The notes under the pieces: model-generated
Database searches by the model: none
Told to the model about the DNA's origin: nothing
The model's input: only the letters and a program-made list of their open reading frames with translations
Shown here: one piece after another, positions 43,706 to 53,622 of the stretch
Numbering within the stretch: the first letter of the stretch is position 1
Layout of the letters: the number at the start of each line of letters is the position of its first letter
NCBI RefSeq assembly: GCF_900113435.1
Contig: NZ_FOPG01000002.1
Coordinates: 62,001-126,000 of the forward strand
Direction: 5' to 3'
Length of the DNA stretch: 64,000 nucleotides
Source of the DNA: Sulfitobacter dubius
GTDB taxonomy: Bacteria > Pseudomonadota > Alphaproteobacteria > Rhodobacterales > Rhodobacteraceae
Program-made: the position numbers and the translations under genes

Positions 43706-44827
43706 ATGTCTGCCCCCTGCGTCCTTTTTGACACCGGCCCGCTGGGGCAAGGAACGGCCTTTCGAGCGCCGCAGCGGATCATCAGCGCGCAGTCGCCCGA
43801 GGACGTGCCAGCAGCCTTTGCCGCGCTCGAAAAAGCGCAGGCAGAGGGCGCGTGGCTGGCGGGCTATGCAAGCTATGAGTTGGGTTACCTCGGGTCGACA
43901 AAACTGTGTGATTTGATGCCTGCCGAGCGCGGGCTGCCCCTGTTGCACTTCGGGGTGTTTGATGGGCCGGAGCCGCACAGCTTTAAGGATGACGTGGGCG
44001 CGGCCAGTCTATCGGCCCTAACCCCGGATTGGGACTTTGCCCAATATGAAGCCGCCTTTATGCAGGTGCAGGATTACATCACTGCCGGGGATATTTATCA
44101 GGCCAATCTGACCTTCGGGTTGGAGGGTCGCTATAGTGGCACGCCTGCCGCCCTTTATGCCCGACTTCGCCAGCGTCAGCAGGTTGAGCATGGCGCATTT
44201 GTTGACCTTGGGGGGCCGGTGTTGCTGTCACGCTCGCCCGAGTTGTTCTTTGCGCTGACTGCCGATGGCCACCTGACCGCGCGTCCGATGAAGGGCACCG
44301 CGCGGCGCGGGCAAGATGCTGTTGAGGATGCCAAGCTGCGCGCCGACCTCGCCGCTTCGGAAAAGAACATGGCGGAAAACCTGATGATCGTTGATCTGCT
44401 CCGCAACGACATAAGCCGGATTGCAGAGGTGGGCAGCGTTGAGGTGCCGAAGCTGTTCGAGATCGAGACCTATGATACCCTGCATCAGATGACTTCGCGC
44501 ATCACGGCACAGGTTTTGCCTGAGACGCGACTGACAAATATTTTCCACGCGCTTTTCCCCTGTGGCTCCATCACCGGTGCGCCCAAGATCCGCGCCATGC
44601 AGATCTTGCGCGCGTTAGAACCTGCTCCACGCGATGCCTATTGCGGCGCTGTTGGCTGGGCTGCGCCCTCAGGGGCGATGCAGTTCAACGTGGCGATTCG
44701 CACAGCGACCTGCCACGCCGATGGACGGCTGCGGCTAAATGTAGGTGGTGGTGTAGTGCATGACAGCACAGCCGAGGATGAACATGCCGAGGCTTTGCTA
44801 AAGGCACGGTTCGCGACCCTGCCCTAG
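43706..44827 (+). CDS. pabB: aminodeoxychorismate synthase component I
   Basis: 373 aa, chorismate-binding enzyme fold without a glutaminase or PabC extension. PMKGT (the lysine variant of PIAGT, typical of PabB rather than TrpE), ENLMIVDLLRNDISRI and GSITGAPKIRAM mark it. Makes 4-amino-4-deoxychorismate for folate. Stop shared with the convergent metallopeptidase gene through CTAG. The folate gene folK is at 58.3 kb. Confidence 0.93.
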   Translation: MSAPCVLFDTGPLGQGTAFRAPQRIISAQSPEDVPAAFAALEKAQAEGAWLAGYASYELGYLGSTKLCDLMPAERGLPLLHFGVFDGPEPHSFKDDVGAASLSALTPDWDFAQYEAAFMQVQDYITAGDIYQANLTFGLEGRYSGTPAALYARLRQRQQVEHGAFVDLGGPVLLSRSPELFFALTADGHLTARPMKGTARRGQDAVEDAKLRADLAASEKNMAENLMIVDLLRNDISRIAEVGSVEVPKLFEIETYDTLHQMTSRITAQVLPETRLTNIFHALFPCGSITGAPKIRAMQILRALEPAPRDAYCGAVGWAAPSGAMQFNVAIRTATCHADGRLRLNVGGGVVHDSTAEDEHAEALLKARFATLP

Positions 44828-45510
44828 AACCGATAACGATGCAGCCCCCCGCCATGGTCGCGCAGCCATTGGCGGGGGGCTTGATAATCACCGTAAATCC
44901 GCGTGACCTCGGCCCAGAACGCCGGGGAATGGTTCATCTGCGCCAGATGAGCGACCTCATGGGCGGCGACGTAATCCAGCACTTCGGGCGGTGTCATGAT
45001 CAGCCGCCATGAGAACATCAGCCCACCATCACTGGTGCACGATCCCCAGCGGGAACGCGTATCGCGCAGGGTGATCCGATTGTAGGGCTTGCCCAGCAAT
45101 GCCGCGTAATCGTCACAGGCGCCAGCCAACCGGTCCCGCGCCACTTCGCGCAGATGTGCTGCAAGCCGTCTGCCAATGCTGTCGTCCGGACCGGGCACGA
45201 GAATCTCTTCGGGACCGATCCGCACGCCGCGCCCCTGCCCGCTGCGCACCTTAAGAACCTTACCGCCCACAGGCAGCTCAGCCCCCGGTGCGACAATCAC
45301 GTCTTCGCCCCGCGCGGCAAGGTGTTGGCGAATCCAGTCTTGCTTGGTCTCGGCAAAGGTCAGCGCTTCACGCTCGGCCAAGCGTTTGGGCATGGTCAGC
45401 GTCACCCGCCCATCCAACTGCGAAATGCGTAAAGAGATGCGCCGGGCACGGGCCGAACGGCGCAAGATCAACGGAATCGGCGGGTTGCCGGGCAGCACAG
45501 GGTCTTTCAT
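44824..45510 (-). CDS. YgjP-like zinc metallopeptidase (DUF45)
   Basis: 228 aa. C-terminal zinc motif HEVAHLAQMNHSPAFW, preceded by SRWGSCTSDGGLMFSWRLIMTPPEVLDYV, the DUF45/YgjP signature. N-terminal half resembles the beta-rich YgjP domain (RRSARARRISLRIS). A cytosolic SprT-like protease; substrate unknown. Confidence 0.92.
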   Translation of the reverse strand: MKDPVLPGNPPIPLILRRSARARRISLRISQLDGRVTLTMPKRLAEREALTFAETKQDWIRQHLAARGEDVIVAPGAELPVGGKVLKVRSGQGRGVRIGPEEILVPGPDDSIGRRLAAHLREVARDRLAGACDDYAALLGKPYNRITLRDTRSRWGSCTSDGGLMFSWRLIMTPPEVLDYVAAHEVAHLAQMNHSPAFWAEVTRIYGDYQAPRQWLRDHGGGLHRYRF

Positions 45511-45621
45511 TACCGGAGCAACGTCCCTAGATAGAGGCCAAAGCCTTTGACAGTGCCCCCCTCATATGGCACTTGGCCGGAATCATCTACACGCAACAGC
45601 AATATTATAAAGGGGTGTTTC

Positions 45622-45951
45622 ATGCCCAACGAAGAATGGGGAACCAAGCGCCTGTGCCCCACTACGGGCAAGCGCTTCTATGACCTCAACAAGAATCCGA
45701 TCATCAGCCCCTATACGGGCGAAGAGGTCGCGGCCGACAACTCCAAGTCCCGCATGATCGCGGCAGATGCCGAGGATGCGGTCACAGCCAAAGCCAAGAA
45801 AGGCGATAAGGCAGACGACGATTCCCTCGTGGATGACGACGATACAGTTGATGTGGATCTGGACGACGATCTGCTGGACGACGACGATGACGACGAGGAT
45901 ACAGTTCCCCTCGACGATATCGCCGAAGTCGCGTCAGACGACGAAGACTAA
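45622..45951 (+). CDS. TIGR02300 (FYDLN acid) family protein
   Basis: 109 aa. WGTKRLCPTTGKRFYDLNKNPIISPYTGE is the diagnostic block, which looks like part of a zinc ribbon, followed by a long Asp-rich tail (about 35 acidic residues in the last 50). Conserved in alphaproteobacteria; function unknown. It runs toward the tRNA gene. Confidence 0.9.
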   Translation: MPNEEWGTKRLCPTTGKRFYDLNKNPIISPYTGEEVAADNSKSRMIAADAEDAVTAKAKKGDKADDDSLVDDDDTVDVDLDDDLLDDDDDDEDTVPLDDIAEVASDDED

Positions 45952-46044
45952 TTAATCGGCGGCGGGTTCAATTTTCTGCTTGATCCCGCCGCCGCCAGCG
46001 CCTAGTTAGCGGCGCATAACGACCCGGATCACACGATCCACGAT

Positions 46045-46120
46045 GGGGCCTTAGCTCAGCTGGGAGAGCGCCTGCATGGCATGCAGGAGGTCAGCGGTTC
46101 GATCCCGCTAGGCTCCACCA
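46045..46120 (+). tRNA. tRNA-Ala (anticodon GGC)
   Basis: 76 nt with encoded CCA. Acceptor GGGGCCT, D-arm GCTC...GAGC, anticodon stem CCTGC/GCAGG around loop ATGGCAT giving anticodon GGC, variable loop AGGTC, T-arm with GGTTCGATCC. Cloverleaf complete. The acceptor's last pair is a T-G type pairing but acceptable. Confidence 0.95.
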
Positions 46121-46121
46121 A

Positions 46122-46142
46122 GCCTTTTGCAAAGCAAAAGGC
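46122..46142 (+). terminator. perfect hairpin right after tRNA-Ala
   Basis: GCCTTTTGC (46122-46130) and GCAAAAGGC (46134-46142), loop AAA. It begins 1 nt after CCA. No T-tract follows, so it may be a processing or termination signal. Confidence 0.6.
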
Positions 46143-46152
46143 GTCGCGCGAC

Positions 46153-46174
46153 AGTCGCTTCGAAGAAGCGATGA
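46153..46174 (+). repeat. 22-nt hairpin element, copy 2 (after tRNA-Ala)
   Basis: Same element as at 5798-5819 with one change in the loop (GCA to GAA). The remaining gap to 46415 contains no gene; it holds TGCTCGGCGA twice (46232-46241, 46271-46280) flanking a GTAGGC/GCCTAC hairpin (46251-46270). Confidence 0.6.
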
Positions 46175-46415
46175 GAGCGCAGCGCAACAGCCCATACAAA
46201 CGATACAACGCTATCTCGCAACTGCAAACGATGCTCGGCGAGCAAAATCTGTAGGCTACCCCCTGCCTACTGCTCGGCGATCTGTCTCGCCTCTTGTCAC
46301 TATGCCGCGCTCATGATGTGCATTGCCTAGGGCACACCAAACCTTGCCAAATCGCAAACCCATTGGGATAGGCAGATGAGAGCCGGTCGCGCCCTACGCT
46401 CACGACCAGTCCCGC

Positions 46416-47180
46416 TCAGAACAACGCGCGTCGGATTAAATTCAGCCCTGCAACCATCAGCACCAGCAGCGTCATCTTGCGAAACAGGACCGGATCGACC
46501 CGATCCATCACCATGCTGCCAAGCCAAACGCCCAGCATCACAGGCGCAAGCAACAGTGCCGAGAATGGCCAAGTCTGCGCGTTCAGCACACCCGATCCCA
46601 TATGCGCCCCAAGCAGCGCCACCGCGCCCAGCCCATAAATCACCCCCTGAATCCGCATCTGATCGTGCTTTGGGGTGCCAAGCGCGGTCAGATACGCAAC
46701 CGTTGGCGGCCCCCAAACGCCGGAAACGCCGCCGACCGCACCAGCAAACGCGCCGACACATGCTTCGACCCGCGTGGAACGTTTCGCCAGATGAAACTTA
46801 TACTTCGACAATTGCAGCAGCGCGAAAAAGACGATCGGAACACCAATGGCCAGCAGCATTGCCTCCTCGGGAATCACCCGCACCATCTGGGCAGAAAGAA
46901 CCAAAGTGATGCCGCCGCAGAGCAGAAATACCCAGAACAATCGAATGGAACCTGCCGCCGCCCTCGGACCTTGGCGCAAGGCCTGAAAGGCATTGGCCAG
47001 AACCGTCGGCAGGATCAAACCAGCTAGGGCCAAATCTGGCGCCATGAAGGTCGTTAGGCCGGAAATCAAAACCAACGGCAGGGCGAATCCGACAACGCCT
47101 TTGACGAAACCACCGCAAAGACCAATGGCCAAAGCTGCGTAAAATTCAAACGGGGTGAGAAAGGGGAAAATACTGTTCAT
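46416..47180 (-). CDS. TauE/SafE family sulfite exporter-like permease
   Basis: 254 aa with about seven to eight membrane helices. GLCGGFVKGVVGFALPL near the start and GGVSGVWGPPTVAYLTALG in the middle are the repeat halves of TauE/SafE. Exports an organosulfonate or sulfite-like anion in some cases; substrate is unknown here. Divergent from mcd. Start at 47180; upstream extension is not conserved. Confidence 0.9.
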   Translation of the reverse strand: MNSIFPFLTPFEFYAALAIGLCGGFVKGVVGFALPLVLISGLTTFMAPDLALAGLILPTVLANAFQALRQGPRAAAGSIRLFWVFLLCGGITLVLSAQMVRVIPEEAMLLAIGVPIVFFALLQLSKYKFHLAKRSTRVEACVGAFAGAVGGVSGVWGPPTVAYLTALGTPKHDQMRIQGVIYGLGAVALLGAHMGSGVLNAQTWPFSALLLAPVMLGVWLGSMVMDRVDPVLFRKMTLLVLMVAGLNLIRRALF

Positions 47181-47322
47181 GCCGTTACATAGCAGGCCCG
47201 ACGGCAGCCGCACGAGCAAATTTTCTACGCAATATAAAAACAAAAATAGGCATTGAAACGTATCTTTGTTGTGCTGCAACTGCGAAGGCGCTATGTCTGG
47301 CCCAAGCAAGAAAGGACAGATC

Positions 47323-49005
47323 ATGGCACATGACGGTCAGGATATGACGATGCATAGCGTAATTCTCGACGATCTGATCGGGCTGACCGGCGCGGCGCTC
47401 CCGCCGCTGGACCGGCTGCTCCAGAAAGCCACTGCCGCCGTCCGCGCGCAGGTGAGCGAGGGGGATCGCGTCTCGGCCAAGCTGATCGAGGCCAACCAGA
47501 CCGCAGCGCACGGGCTTGCGTGGCTCGCCACCTATGTGCAGGCGCTACGCCAGATGCAGCTTTGGGCCGAGCGCCTACAGGGTGACGGGCGCTTTGGCGA
47601 GGTCGAAGAACTCCTACACCAGATCGCCTTTGGCGAATACCTTTGCCAGATCCGTGGCGGCATCCAGATGAACCAAGGCGAAATGCTGCGTCTGCAAGAT
47701 CTGGGGCTGAGCGCTGAGGACGAAGCCACGCTTGACGATCCGGCGCTCACCACTCTGACCCGCAGCGGCAACACGCAGGCCGCGCGCAGCCGCTTGGTTG
47801 AACTCATGCAGGAACGCAGCGCCGATGTGACCTTCGGCGTCAGCGGCCTTGATGAAGAGCTTGAGATGATCCGCGACCAATTCCGCCGCTACGCGGTCGA
47901 GAAGGTCGAACCCTATGCCCATGACTGGCATCTGAAGGACGAATTGATCCCCATTGAGGTGATCGAAGAACTGGCCGAGATGGGCGTCTTTGGCCTGACC
48001 ATTCCCGAAGAATACGGCGGGCTGGGCCTGACCAAAGCGTCGATGTGTGTGGTCAGCGAAGAACTCTCTCGCGGCTATATCGGCGTCGGCTCCCTCGGCA
48101 CCCGGTCGGAAATCGCGGCGGAACTGATCCTCTGCGGCGGCACTGACGCGCAGAAAGAGAAATGGCTGCCCCGCATCGCCAGCGCCGAGACTTTGCCCAC
48201 GGCGGTCTTTACCGAGCCGAACACCGGCTCGGACCTCGGCAGCCTGCGCACCCGCGCGGTAAAGGACGGCGACGACTACAAGGTCACCGGCAACAAGACA
48301 TGGATCACCCATGCGGCGCGCACCCATGTGATGACACTGTTGGCGCGCACCGATCCGGAAACCACAGACCACCGCGGCCTGTCGATGTTCTTGGCCGAAA
48401 AGACCCCCGGCGACGATGCCAACCTCTTCCCCACCCCCGGCATGACCGGCGGCGAGATTGAGGTGCTCGGCTACCGCGGGATGAAGGAATACGAACTCGG
48501 CTTTGACGGGTTCGCGGTGAAGGGCGAGAACCTTCTCGGCGGCGAAGAGGGGCGCGGCTTCAAACAACTGATGGAGACGTTTGAATCCGCCCGCATCCAG
48601 ACCGCAGCCCGCGCCATTGGCGTGGCGCAATCGGCGCTCGATATCTCGATGCAATATGCCCAAGACCGCAAGCAATTCGGCAAGGCGCTAATCAACTTCC
48701 CCCGCGTGTCGGGCAAGCTGGCGATGATGGCGGTGGAACTAATGATCGCGCGGCAGCTGACCTATTACAGCGCCTTTGAAAAGGACGCGGGCCGGCGCTG
48801 CGATGTCGAAGCAGGCATGGCGAAACTGCTCGGCGCGCGGGTCGCTTGGGCCGCTGCTGACAACGGCTTGCAGATCCACGGCGGCAACGGATTCGCGCTG
48901 GAATACAAGATCAGCCGGGTGCTTTGTGACGCGCGTATCCTGAACATCTTTGAAGGAGCGGCGGAGATCCAAGCGCAGGTTATCGCGCGCCGTCTTCTGG
49001 GCTGA
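47323..49005 (+). CDS. mcd: (2S)-methylsuccinyl-CoA dehydrogenase
   Basis: 560 aa, an acyl-CoA dehydrogenase with an extra N-terminal region of about 150 residues, the mark of Mcd in the ethylmalonyl-CoA pathway. FAD-fold segments: TAVFTEPNTGSDLGSLRTRA, YKVTGNKTWITHAA, FESARIQTAARAIGVA, QIHGGNGFALEYKISRVLCDARILNIFEGAAEIQ. Makes mesaconyl-C1-CoA from methylsuccinyl-CoA and passes electrons to ETF. The ATG at 47323 has AAAGGACAG upstream; ATG 47293 is possible. Confidence 0.9.
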   Translation: MAHDGQDMTMHSVILDDLIGLTGAALPPLDRLLQKATAAVRAQVSEGDRVSAKLIEANQTAAHGLAWLATYVQALRQMQLWAERLQGDGRFGEVEELLHQIAFGEYLCQIRGGIQMNQGEMLRLQDLGLSAEDEATLDDPALTTLTRSGNTQAARSRLVELMQERSADVTFGVSGLDEELEMIRDQFRRYAVEKVEPYAHDWHLKDELIPIEVIEELAEMGVFGLTIPEEYGGLGLTKASMCVVSEELSRGYIGVGSLGTRSEIAAELILCGGTDAQKEKWLPRIASAETLPTAVFTEPNTGSDLGSLRTRAVKDGDDYKVTGNKTWITHAARTHVMTLLARTDPETTDHRGLSMFLAEKTPGDDANLFPTPGMTGGEIEVLGYRGMKEYELGFDGFAVKGENLLGGEEGRGFKQLMETFESARIQTAARAIGVAQSALDISMQYAQDRKQFGKALINFPRVSGKLAMMAVELMIARQLTYYSAFEKDAGRRCDVEAGMAKLLGARVAWAAADNGLQIHGGNGFALEYKISRVLCDARILNIFEGAAEIQAQVIARRLLG

Positions 49006-49072
49006 CGCTCCGGGGTTGCAAGCGCCGCTTCTGTCAGAGACATAGGCGGCGTTCCCAGCCAAAGGACAGCCC

Positions 49073-49465
49073 ATGCGCAGCTTCTTGATCCTCGCCGCCC
49101 TCAGCGCCCTGCCGCAATGTCAGAGCGACGAAACCGTCCGCGCCTACGGGGCGGGCGACAAGACATGGACCTTGGTGGAACTGGACGGCACCCCCTTCGA
49201 CGCCCGCGCCACGCTGACCTTCCCAGAGACCGGCAAGATTGCCGGAGAAGCGCCCTGCAACGCCTATAGCGCCGCGATGACTGTGCCCTACCCGTGGTTT
49301 GACGCGGGTCATATCGCCGCCACGCGCCGCGCCTGCCCGGACCTCGCAGCAGAGACGGCGTTTCTGAATGCTTTAGGAGAGGTGACCATCTCGGATGTAT
49401 TGGGCGACACGCTAATCCTGTCGGATGAAAGCAACGAACGACTGATCTTCAAAGCCGCCGACTGA
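49073..49465 (+). CDS. META-domain protein, secreted
   Basis: 130 aa. Short signal peptide ([15 protein letters not shown], with a Cys at about 16 that is not a good lipobox), then a META-type domain: [42 protein letters not shown] proteins (HslJ-like) are small periplasmic beta proteins of unclear role. Overlaps recO by 17 bp, convergent. Confidence 0.8.
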   Translation: MRSFLILAALSALPQCQSDETVRAYGAGDKTWTLVELDGTPFDARATLTFPETGKIAGEAPCNAYSAAMTVPYPWFDAGHIAATRRACPDLAAETAFLNALGEVTISDVLGDTLILSDESNERLIFKAAD

Positions 49466-50171
49466 AGGCATCGATAAAGCGCGCGCGGGCTTCCGGTAGG
49501 GGTTTGCCCCCCAGATCGCGCGCCAGATGCGCGGTCAGGAAATGGCCCGTCGTGACAAGCCCCTGCGCAATCTCAGCATCGCTCCCCGTGCCGCCGCGCA
49601 GGACTGTCGGCAATGGCAGCAAACGATCCGCCCACTCCCCCGCGCCTTTGGCGGAGACGGCGCGGCCCGACTTGGGCGAGACATAGATCAAGTCTTCGCT
49701 CACCCCAGTTACCGCGCAGCTTTCCAGATCAAGCGCATAGCCCATCTCTTCCAACAGACGCAGTTCCCATTTCAGATAGGCCAGCGGCCAGACCTCCCCC
49801 TGCCCCAACATATCAAGCAGCGCTTCGGTGCGGCGGTAGAGCGCCGGATGCGGCTCGCGTTCGGGCAGACAAAAGGCCAAAAGCGCGGTCACCGCGTTCA
49901 ACCCCGCCAGCGCCAGACGGTTCTGCATGGCCACCGCAGCGCGGCTGCGCAGCGGCTCGACGGTGAAGGCGCCGATATGATCCTCCAACCGCGCGCGCCA
50001 TGCCACGTCAAGCTGTGCGCCGGGTTGCAGACTGGGCGCAATCTTGCGGCTGGTGCCTCCGCGGACGATCCCAGCGTGGCGGCCTTGTTCGGGGGTGAAG
50101 ACCTCAATGATGGCAGAGGTTTCGCCATGTCGCCGCGCGCTCAGCAGGATGCCTTGATCGCGCCACTCCAT
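49449..50171 (-). CDS. recO: DNA repair protein RecO
   Basis: 240 aa. [39 protein letters not shown] is the OB-fold N-terminus; the helical C-terminus contains [25 protein letters not shown]. Works with RecR (9.5 kb). Its start overlaps the stop of DUF1491 (TGATG), at the end of the pdxJ-acpS-lepB-rnc-era run. Confidence 0.95.
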   Translation of the reverse strand: MEWRDQGILLSARRHGETSAIIEVFTPEQGRHAGIVRGGTSRKIAPSLQPGAQLDVAWRARLEDHIGAFTVEPLRSRAAVAMQNRLALAGLNAVTALLAFCLPEREPHPALYRRTEALLDMLGQGEVWPLAYLKWELRLLEEMGYALDLESCAVTGVSEDLIYVSPKSGRAVSAKGAGEWADRLLPLPTVLRGGTGSDAEIAQGLVTTGHFLTAHLARDLGGKPLPEARARFIDAFSRRL

Positions 50172-50500
50172 CAGGCCAGCCCCGGTTCGTCTAACAAGTG
50201 ACGGCCTTGGCGATCTTCCACCTCAATCACCCAAAGGTCGGGATCGAACCCGCGCTGGCGGGTGACAGTGGCATCAACCTCGGCCTCGTCGCCTGCGGCC
50301 AATTCGATCCATTTCCTATCGCCGGTCATCAGATCGAAAGAGCGTTGGAACAGCACCGCGCGGCCATCAAGCGTTGCCAGCTTCACCAGCACCGCACCGC
50401 CGGTGTCGTCACCATGGGCGACGACGAAAGCCGGAATGTCCTGCAACCGCAGCCGGGTGAGATAGGCGTCGACCCAGAAACGCGCGGTCAGGCGGGGCAT
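50171..50500 (-). CDS. DUF1491 family protein
   Basis: 109 aa. [40 protein letters not shown] is the DUF1491 core, with a C-terminal segment [22 protein letters not shown]. Alphaproteobacterial; function unknown. Sits between era and recO, 15 bp after era and overlapping recO by 1 nt. Confidence 0.88.
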   Translation of the reverse strand: MPRLTARFWVDAYLTRLRLQDIPAFVVAHGDDTGGAVLVKLATLDGRAVLFQRSFDLMTGDRKWIELAAGDEAEVDATVTRQRGFDPDLWVIEVEDRQGRHLLDEPGLA

Positions 50501-50515
50501 GGCTGGCCTTTACGC

Positions 50516-51424
50516 TCAGTCGTTGCCATCTTTGAAATCCAAGCCCATCTCGGAATAGCGCTCGGCCTCTTCCAGCCAGTTGGCGCGAACCTTGACCTGC
50601 AAGAACAGATGCACCTTGCGGCCCAAGAACTCTTCGAGTTCCTCACGCGCCGCCTTGCCCACGGCCTTGATCGTCTCGCCCTTGTTGCCCAGCACGATGC
50701 CCTTGTGCCCATCGCGGATCACATAGACCAATTGGTCGATCCGGGCAGAGCCGTCCTTGCGCTCTTCCCAATTCTCAGTCTCGACGGTGAGCTGATAGGG
50801 CAGTTCCTGATGCAGGCGCAGGGTCAGCTTCTCGCGGGTGATCTCGGCCGCGATATTGCGCATCGGCAGGTCGGCGATCTGGTCTTCGGGGTAGAGCCAC
50901 GGGCCTTCCGGCACCTCTCCGGCCAGCCACTGGCGCAGCGTGTCGATACCGTGGCCACGCTCGGCGGAGATCATGAAAGTCTCGGTGAAATCAAAGGCTG
51001 CATTCATCTTTTCGGTCAGACCCAGCAACACAGGTGCTTCAACGCGGTCGATCTTGTTGATCGCCAGCGCCACGCGGCGGCCCTTGGCGATGTTGCCAAG
51101 CTCCTCAAGGATACGCTCAACGCCCTCGGTCATGCCACGGTGCGCTTCGATCAAAAGCACGATCACATCGGCATCGGCAGCCCCGCCCCAAGCGGCAGCC
51201 ACCATGGCACGGTCAAGCCGGCGGCGCGGTTGGAACAGGCCGGGCGTGTCGACGAAGACAAGCTGCGCGTCGCCCTCCATCGCCACGCCGCGGATGCGGG
51301 CGCGGGTGGTCTGGACCTTATGGGTCACGATCGAGACCTTGGCCCCCACCATCCGATTCAACAGCGTGGATTTGCCCGCGTTGGGCTCTCCGATCAGGGC
51401 GACGAATCCGGCACGGGTGGTCAT
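50516..51424 (-). CDS. era: GTPase Era
   Basis: 302 aa. G1 [10 protein letters not shown]3 VDTPGLF, G4 NKID, then a C-terminal KH domain ([22 protein letters not shown]). Essential for 16S rRNA maturation. Start 51424 overlaps the rnc stop by 4 bp (ATGA), so the two are translationally coupled. Confidence 0.97.
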   Translation of the reverse strand: MTTRAGFVALIGEPNAGKSTLLNRMVGAKVSIVTHKVQTTRARIRGVAMEGDAQLVFVDTPGLFQPRRRLDRAMVAAAWGGAADADVIVLLIEAHRGMTEGVERILEELGNIAKGRRVALAINKIDRVEAPVLLGLTEKMNAAFDFTETFMISAERGHGIDTLRQWLAGEVPEGPWLYPEDQIADLPMRNIAAEITREKLTLRLHQELPYQLTVETENWEERKDGSARIDQLVYVIRDGHKGIVLGNKGETIKAVGKAAREELEEFLGRKVHLFLQVKVRANWLEEAERYSEMGLDFKDGND

Positions 51425-52107
51425 GAGTTCTTCTCCAATTGCCGCAACAGCGTGGTGGCGGCGGCCTGTTCGGCGGCACGTTTTGAGGGCGCGGTGGCGG
51501 CGGCTTCGGCGCCGTTGTCCAGCCGCGCGGTAATGGTAAAGACCGGCGCATGGTCGGGGCCGCTGCGGTCGGTCTGGACATAGCGCGGCGGGGTCAGGCC
51601 GCGTGCTTGTGCCCATTCCTGCAACGCGGTTTTGGCGTCGCGGGCGTCTTCTTTAACCGTCTTCAGCCGGTTGCCCCACAGCCGCAACACGAGGTCTTTG
51701 GCCGCGTCAAACCCGCCATCCAGATAAACGGCGGCAATCACCGCCTCGATAGCGTCGCCCAACAGCGCCTGCTTGCGCCGCCCGCCCGAAATCATCTCAG
51801 ACCGGCCCAATTTCAGCACCTTGCCTAGATCAATCTCACGCGCGACATCGGCGCAGGTTTCCTTGCGCACCAATGCGTTGAACCGCGGGGCCAACTGCCC
51901 CTCGGTCGCGCCGGGATCCAGCGCCAGCAGCGCCTCGGCCATGACAAGGCCCAGCACCCGGTCGCCCAGAAACTCCAGCCGCTGGTTGTCGTCGCGGTTG
52001 GCCGAGGACATGGAGGCATGGGTCACCGCGCGAACCAGCAGTTCCGGCTTGCCGAAGTGATGGCCGATCCGCGCCTCGAAGGCTTTGAGGTCTCCGCTTA
52101 GCTTCAT
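51421..52107 (-). CDS. rnc: ribonuclease III
   Basis: 228 aa. Signature [18 protein letters not shown] with the catalytic acids, [17 protein letters not shown], and a C-terminal dsRNA-binding domain ending in [15 protein letters not shown]. Overlaps lepB's stop by 4 bp (ATGA) at its start and era at its end. Confidence 0.97.
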   Translation of the reverse strand: MKLSGDLKAFEARIGHHFGKPELLVRAVTHASMSSANRDDNQRLEFLGDRVLGLVMAEALLALDPGATEGQLAPRFNALVRKETCADVAREIDLGKVLKLGRSEMISGGRRKQALLGDAIEAVIAAVYLDGGFDAAKDLVLRLWGNRLKTVKEDARDAKTALQEWAQARGLTPPRYVQTDRSGPDHAPVFTITARLDNGAEAAATAPSKRAAEQAAATTLLRQLEKNS

Positions 52108-52940
52108 CTGACAGCTTCGAAGAAACGGTCGCTGCGCCATGTCCAGAAGAACAGCATCGAACGCCCGGCAGAGCTGAACACAATGCGGTCTGCACGGCCG
52201 ATGAGGTTCTCGAAGGGCACGAAACCCACGCCACCCGCACGCTGCGCCAGACGGCTGTCGGCAGAGTTGTCGCGGTTGTCGCCCATAAAGAAGTAATGCC
52301 CCTCAGGCACGGTATAGACGCCCGTGTTGTCCGACTGTTGGTTGGTGATGTTCAAGATCGGATGCGAAACACCATTGGGCAACGTTTCGATCTGGCGGCT
52401 TTTGACGCAGGTGCCGCCTTGCCCAACGGGGCCGTTTTCGCAGCGCGGACGCAGTTGTTGTGGACCTTGGGGGGCCATGACCTCTTCAAAGGTGCCTGCA
52501 TCCTCAACTTTGACCGGGGTGCCGTTCAGGCTGATGACGCCGTTTTGAATCTGCACCTTGTCCCCCGGCAGACCGATCAGACGCTTGATGTAGTCGCGGC
52601 CCGACACGGGATGACGGAAGACCACCACATCGCCGCGCTCAGGCTCGGACCCGAAGAGACGCTCATTATCGCCGTCGAACACTCCGCAGACATCCTTGGC
52701 GTCAATCTCGATCCCGACACCGGGGAGCATCAGGCTGGGGCAAGACGCATAGGAATAGCCGTAAGCCATCTTGTTCACGAAAAGGAAATCGCCAATCAGC
52801 AGCGTCTCTTTCATTGAGCCGGAGGGGATCCAGAAGGGCTGGAAGAACAGGGTCCGAAAGACACCGGCGATCAGCAGCGCCCAGAAGATTGTCTTGATGG
52901 TTTCGACAAAGGCGTTGCCGGTTTTTTCCTTAGCGGCCAT
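52104..52940 (-). CDS. lepB: signal peptidase I
   Basis: 278 aa. One N-terminal membrane helix (about 12-30), catalytic Ser42 in [11 protein letters not shown], catalytic Lys in [13 protein letters not shown], and box [18 protein letters not shown]. Removes signal peptides at the outer face of the inner membrane. Probably co-transcribed with acpS upstream (122-bp gap) and rnc. Confidence 0.97.
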   Translation of the reverse strand: MAAKEKTGNAFVETIKTIFWALLIAGVFRTLFFQPFWIPSGSMKETLLIGDFLFVNKMAYGYSYASCPSLMLPGVGIEIDAKDVCGVFDGDNERLFGSEPERGDVVVFRHPVSGRDYIKRLIGLPGDKVQIQNGVISLNGTPVKVEDAGTFEEVMAPQGPQQLRPRCENGPVGQGGTCVKSRQIETLPNGVSHPILNITNQQSDNTGVYTVPEGHYFFMGDNRDNSADSRLAQRAGGVGFVPFENLIGRADRIVFSSAGRSMLFFWTWRSDRFFEAVR

Positions 52941-53062
52941 GCGGCGCTCCTGACATATCGGTTTGGGGTTACATGCGGGGCCGTGCGGGCCAAGTCAAGG
53001 GAAGCAGGGCCGGATCGGCCTGCCCCGCATGCATATGACGCGAAACGGCGGGGCGCGCCAGT

Positions 53063-53476
53063 CTAACTGGCCGGATCGGCAAGAGGGCGCGCTTCGATCA
53101 CCACGAAAGCCTGCGCCCAAGGGTGATCGTCGGTCAGGGTAACATGGATGATCGCCTCATGCCCCGGCGGGGTCATCGCGGCCAGACGGTCGGCGGCCCA
53201 GCCTGTCACCTCCATTACGGGTTGGCCGGTGCGCAGATTGCTGACCGCCATGTCGCGCCACGCAATGCCCATGCGCAGCCCGGTGCCAAGCGCCTTAGAA
53301 CACGCCTCTTTCGCGGCCCAGCGTTTGGCATAGGTGCCCGCTACATCGCGGCGGCGCTCGGCCTTGCGCTGTTCCACGTCAGTAAAAACACGATTGCGGA
53401 AGCGGTCGCCAAAGCGGTCGAGCGTGCCTTGGATACGCTCGATATTTGCCAGATCAGTACCGATGCCGAGGATCAT
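53063..53476 (-). CDS. acpS: holo-[acyl-carrier-protein] synthase
   Basis: 137 aa. [16 protein letters not shown] has the catalytic Asp; [15 protein letters not shown] has the CoA/metal Glu. Transfers 4'-phosphopantetheine to ACP. Start 53476 by homology; an ATG at 53485 is 9 bp upstream, neither with a strong ribosome binding site. The 146 bp upstream (53477-53622) contain a short hydrophobic reading frame without a clear start. Confidence 0.93.
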   Translation of the reverse strand: MILGIGTDLANIERIQGTLDRFGDRFRNRVFTDVEQRKAERRRDVAGTYAKRWAAKEACSKALGTGLRMGIAWRDMAVSNLRTGQPVMEVTGWAADRLAAMTPPGHEAIIHVTLTDDHPWAQAFVVIEARPLADPAS

Positions 53477-53622
53477 TGGGGCCATTCTTATCGCGTGACG
53501 GGGCCGATGCGCCCTTTGCCCTCAATAGATCATGCGGCGGGGCCGAGGAAAAGCAGCAATACGACGAGAAAACGCCGCCTCGCTGGGGCGGGACGGCGTT
53601 AACTTATGGCAAGGCGCGGCGC

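Noticed and set aside
47614-48675. A 353-codon minus-strand frame
   Set aside because: Antisense to mcd.
50198-51583. A 461-codon plus-strand frame
   Set aside because: Antisense to era and DUF1491.
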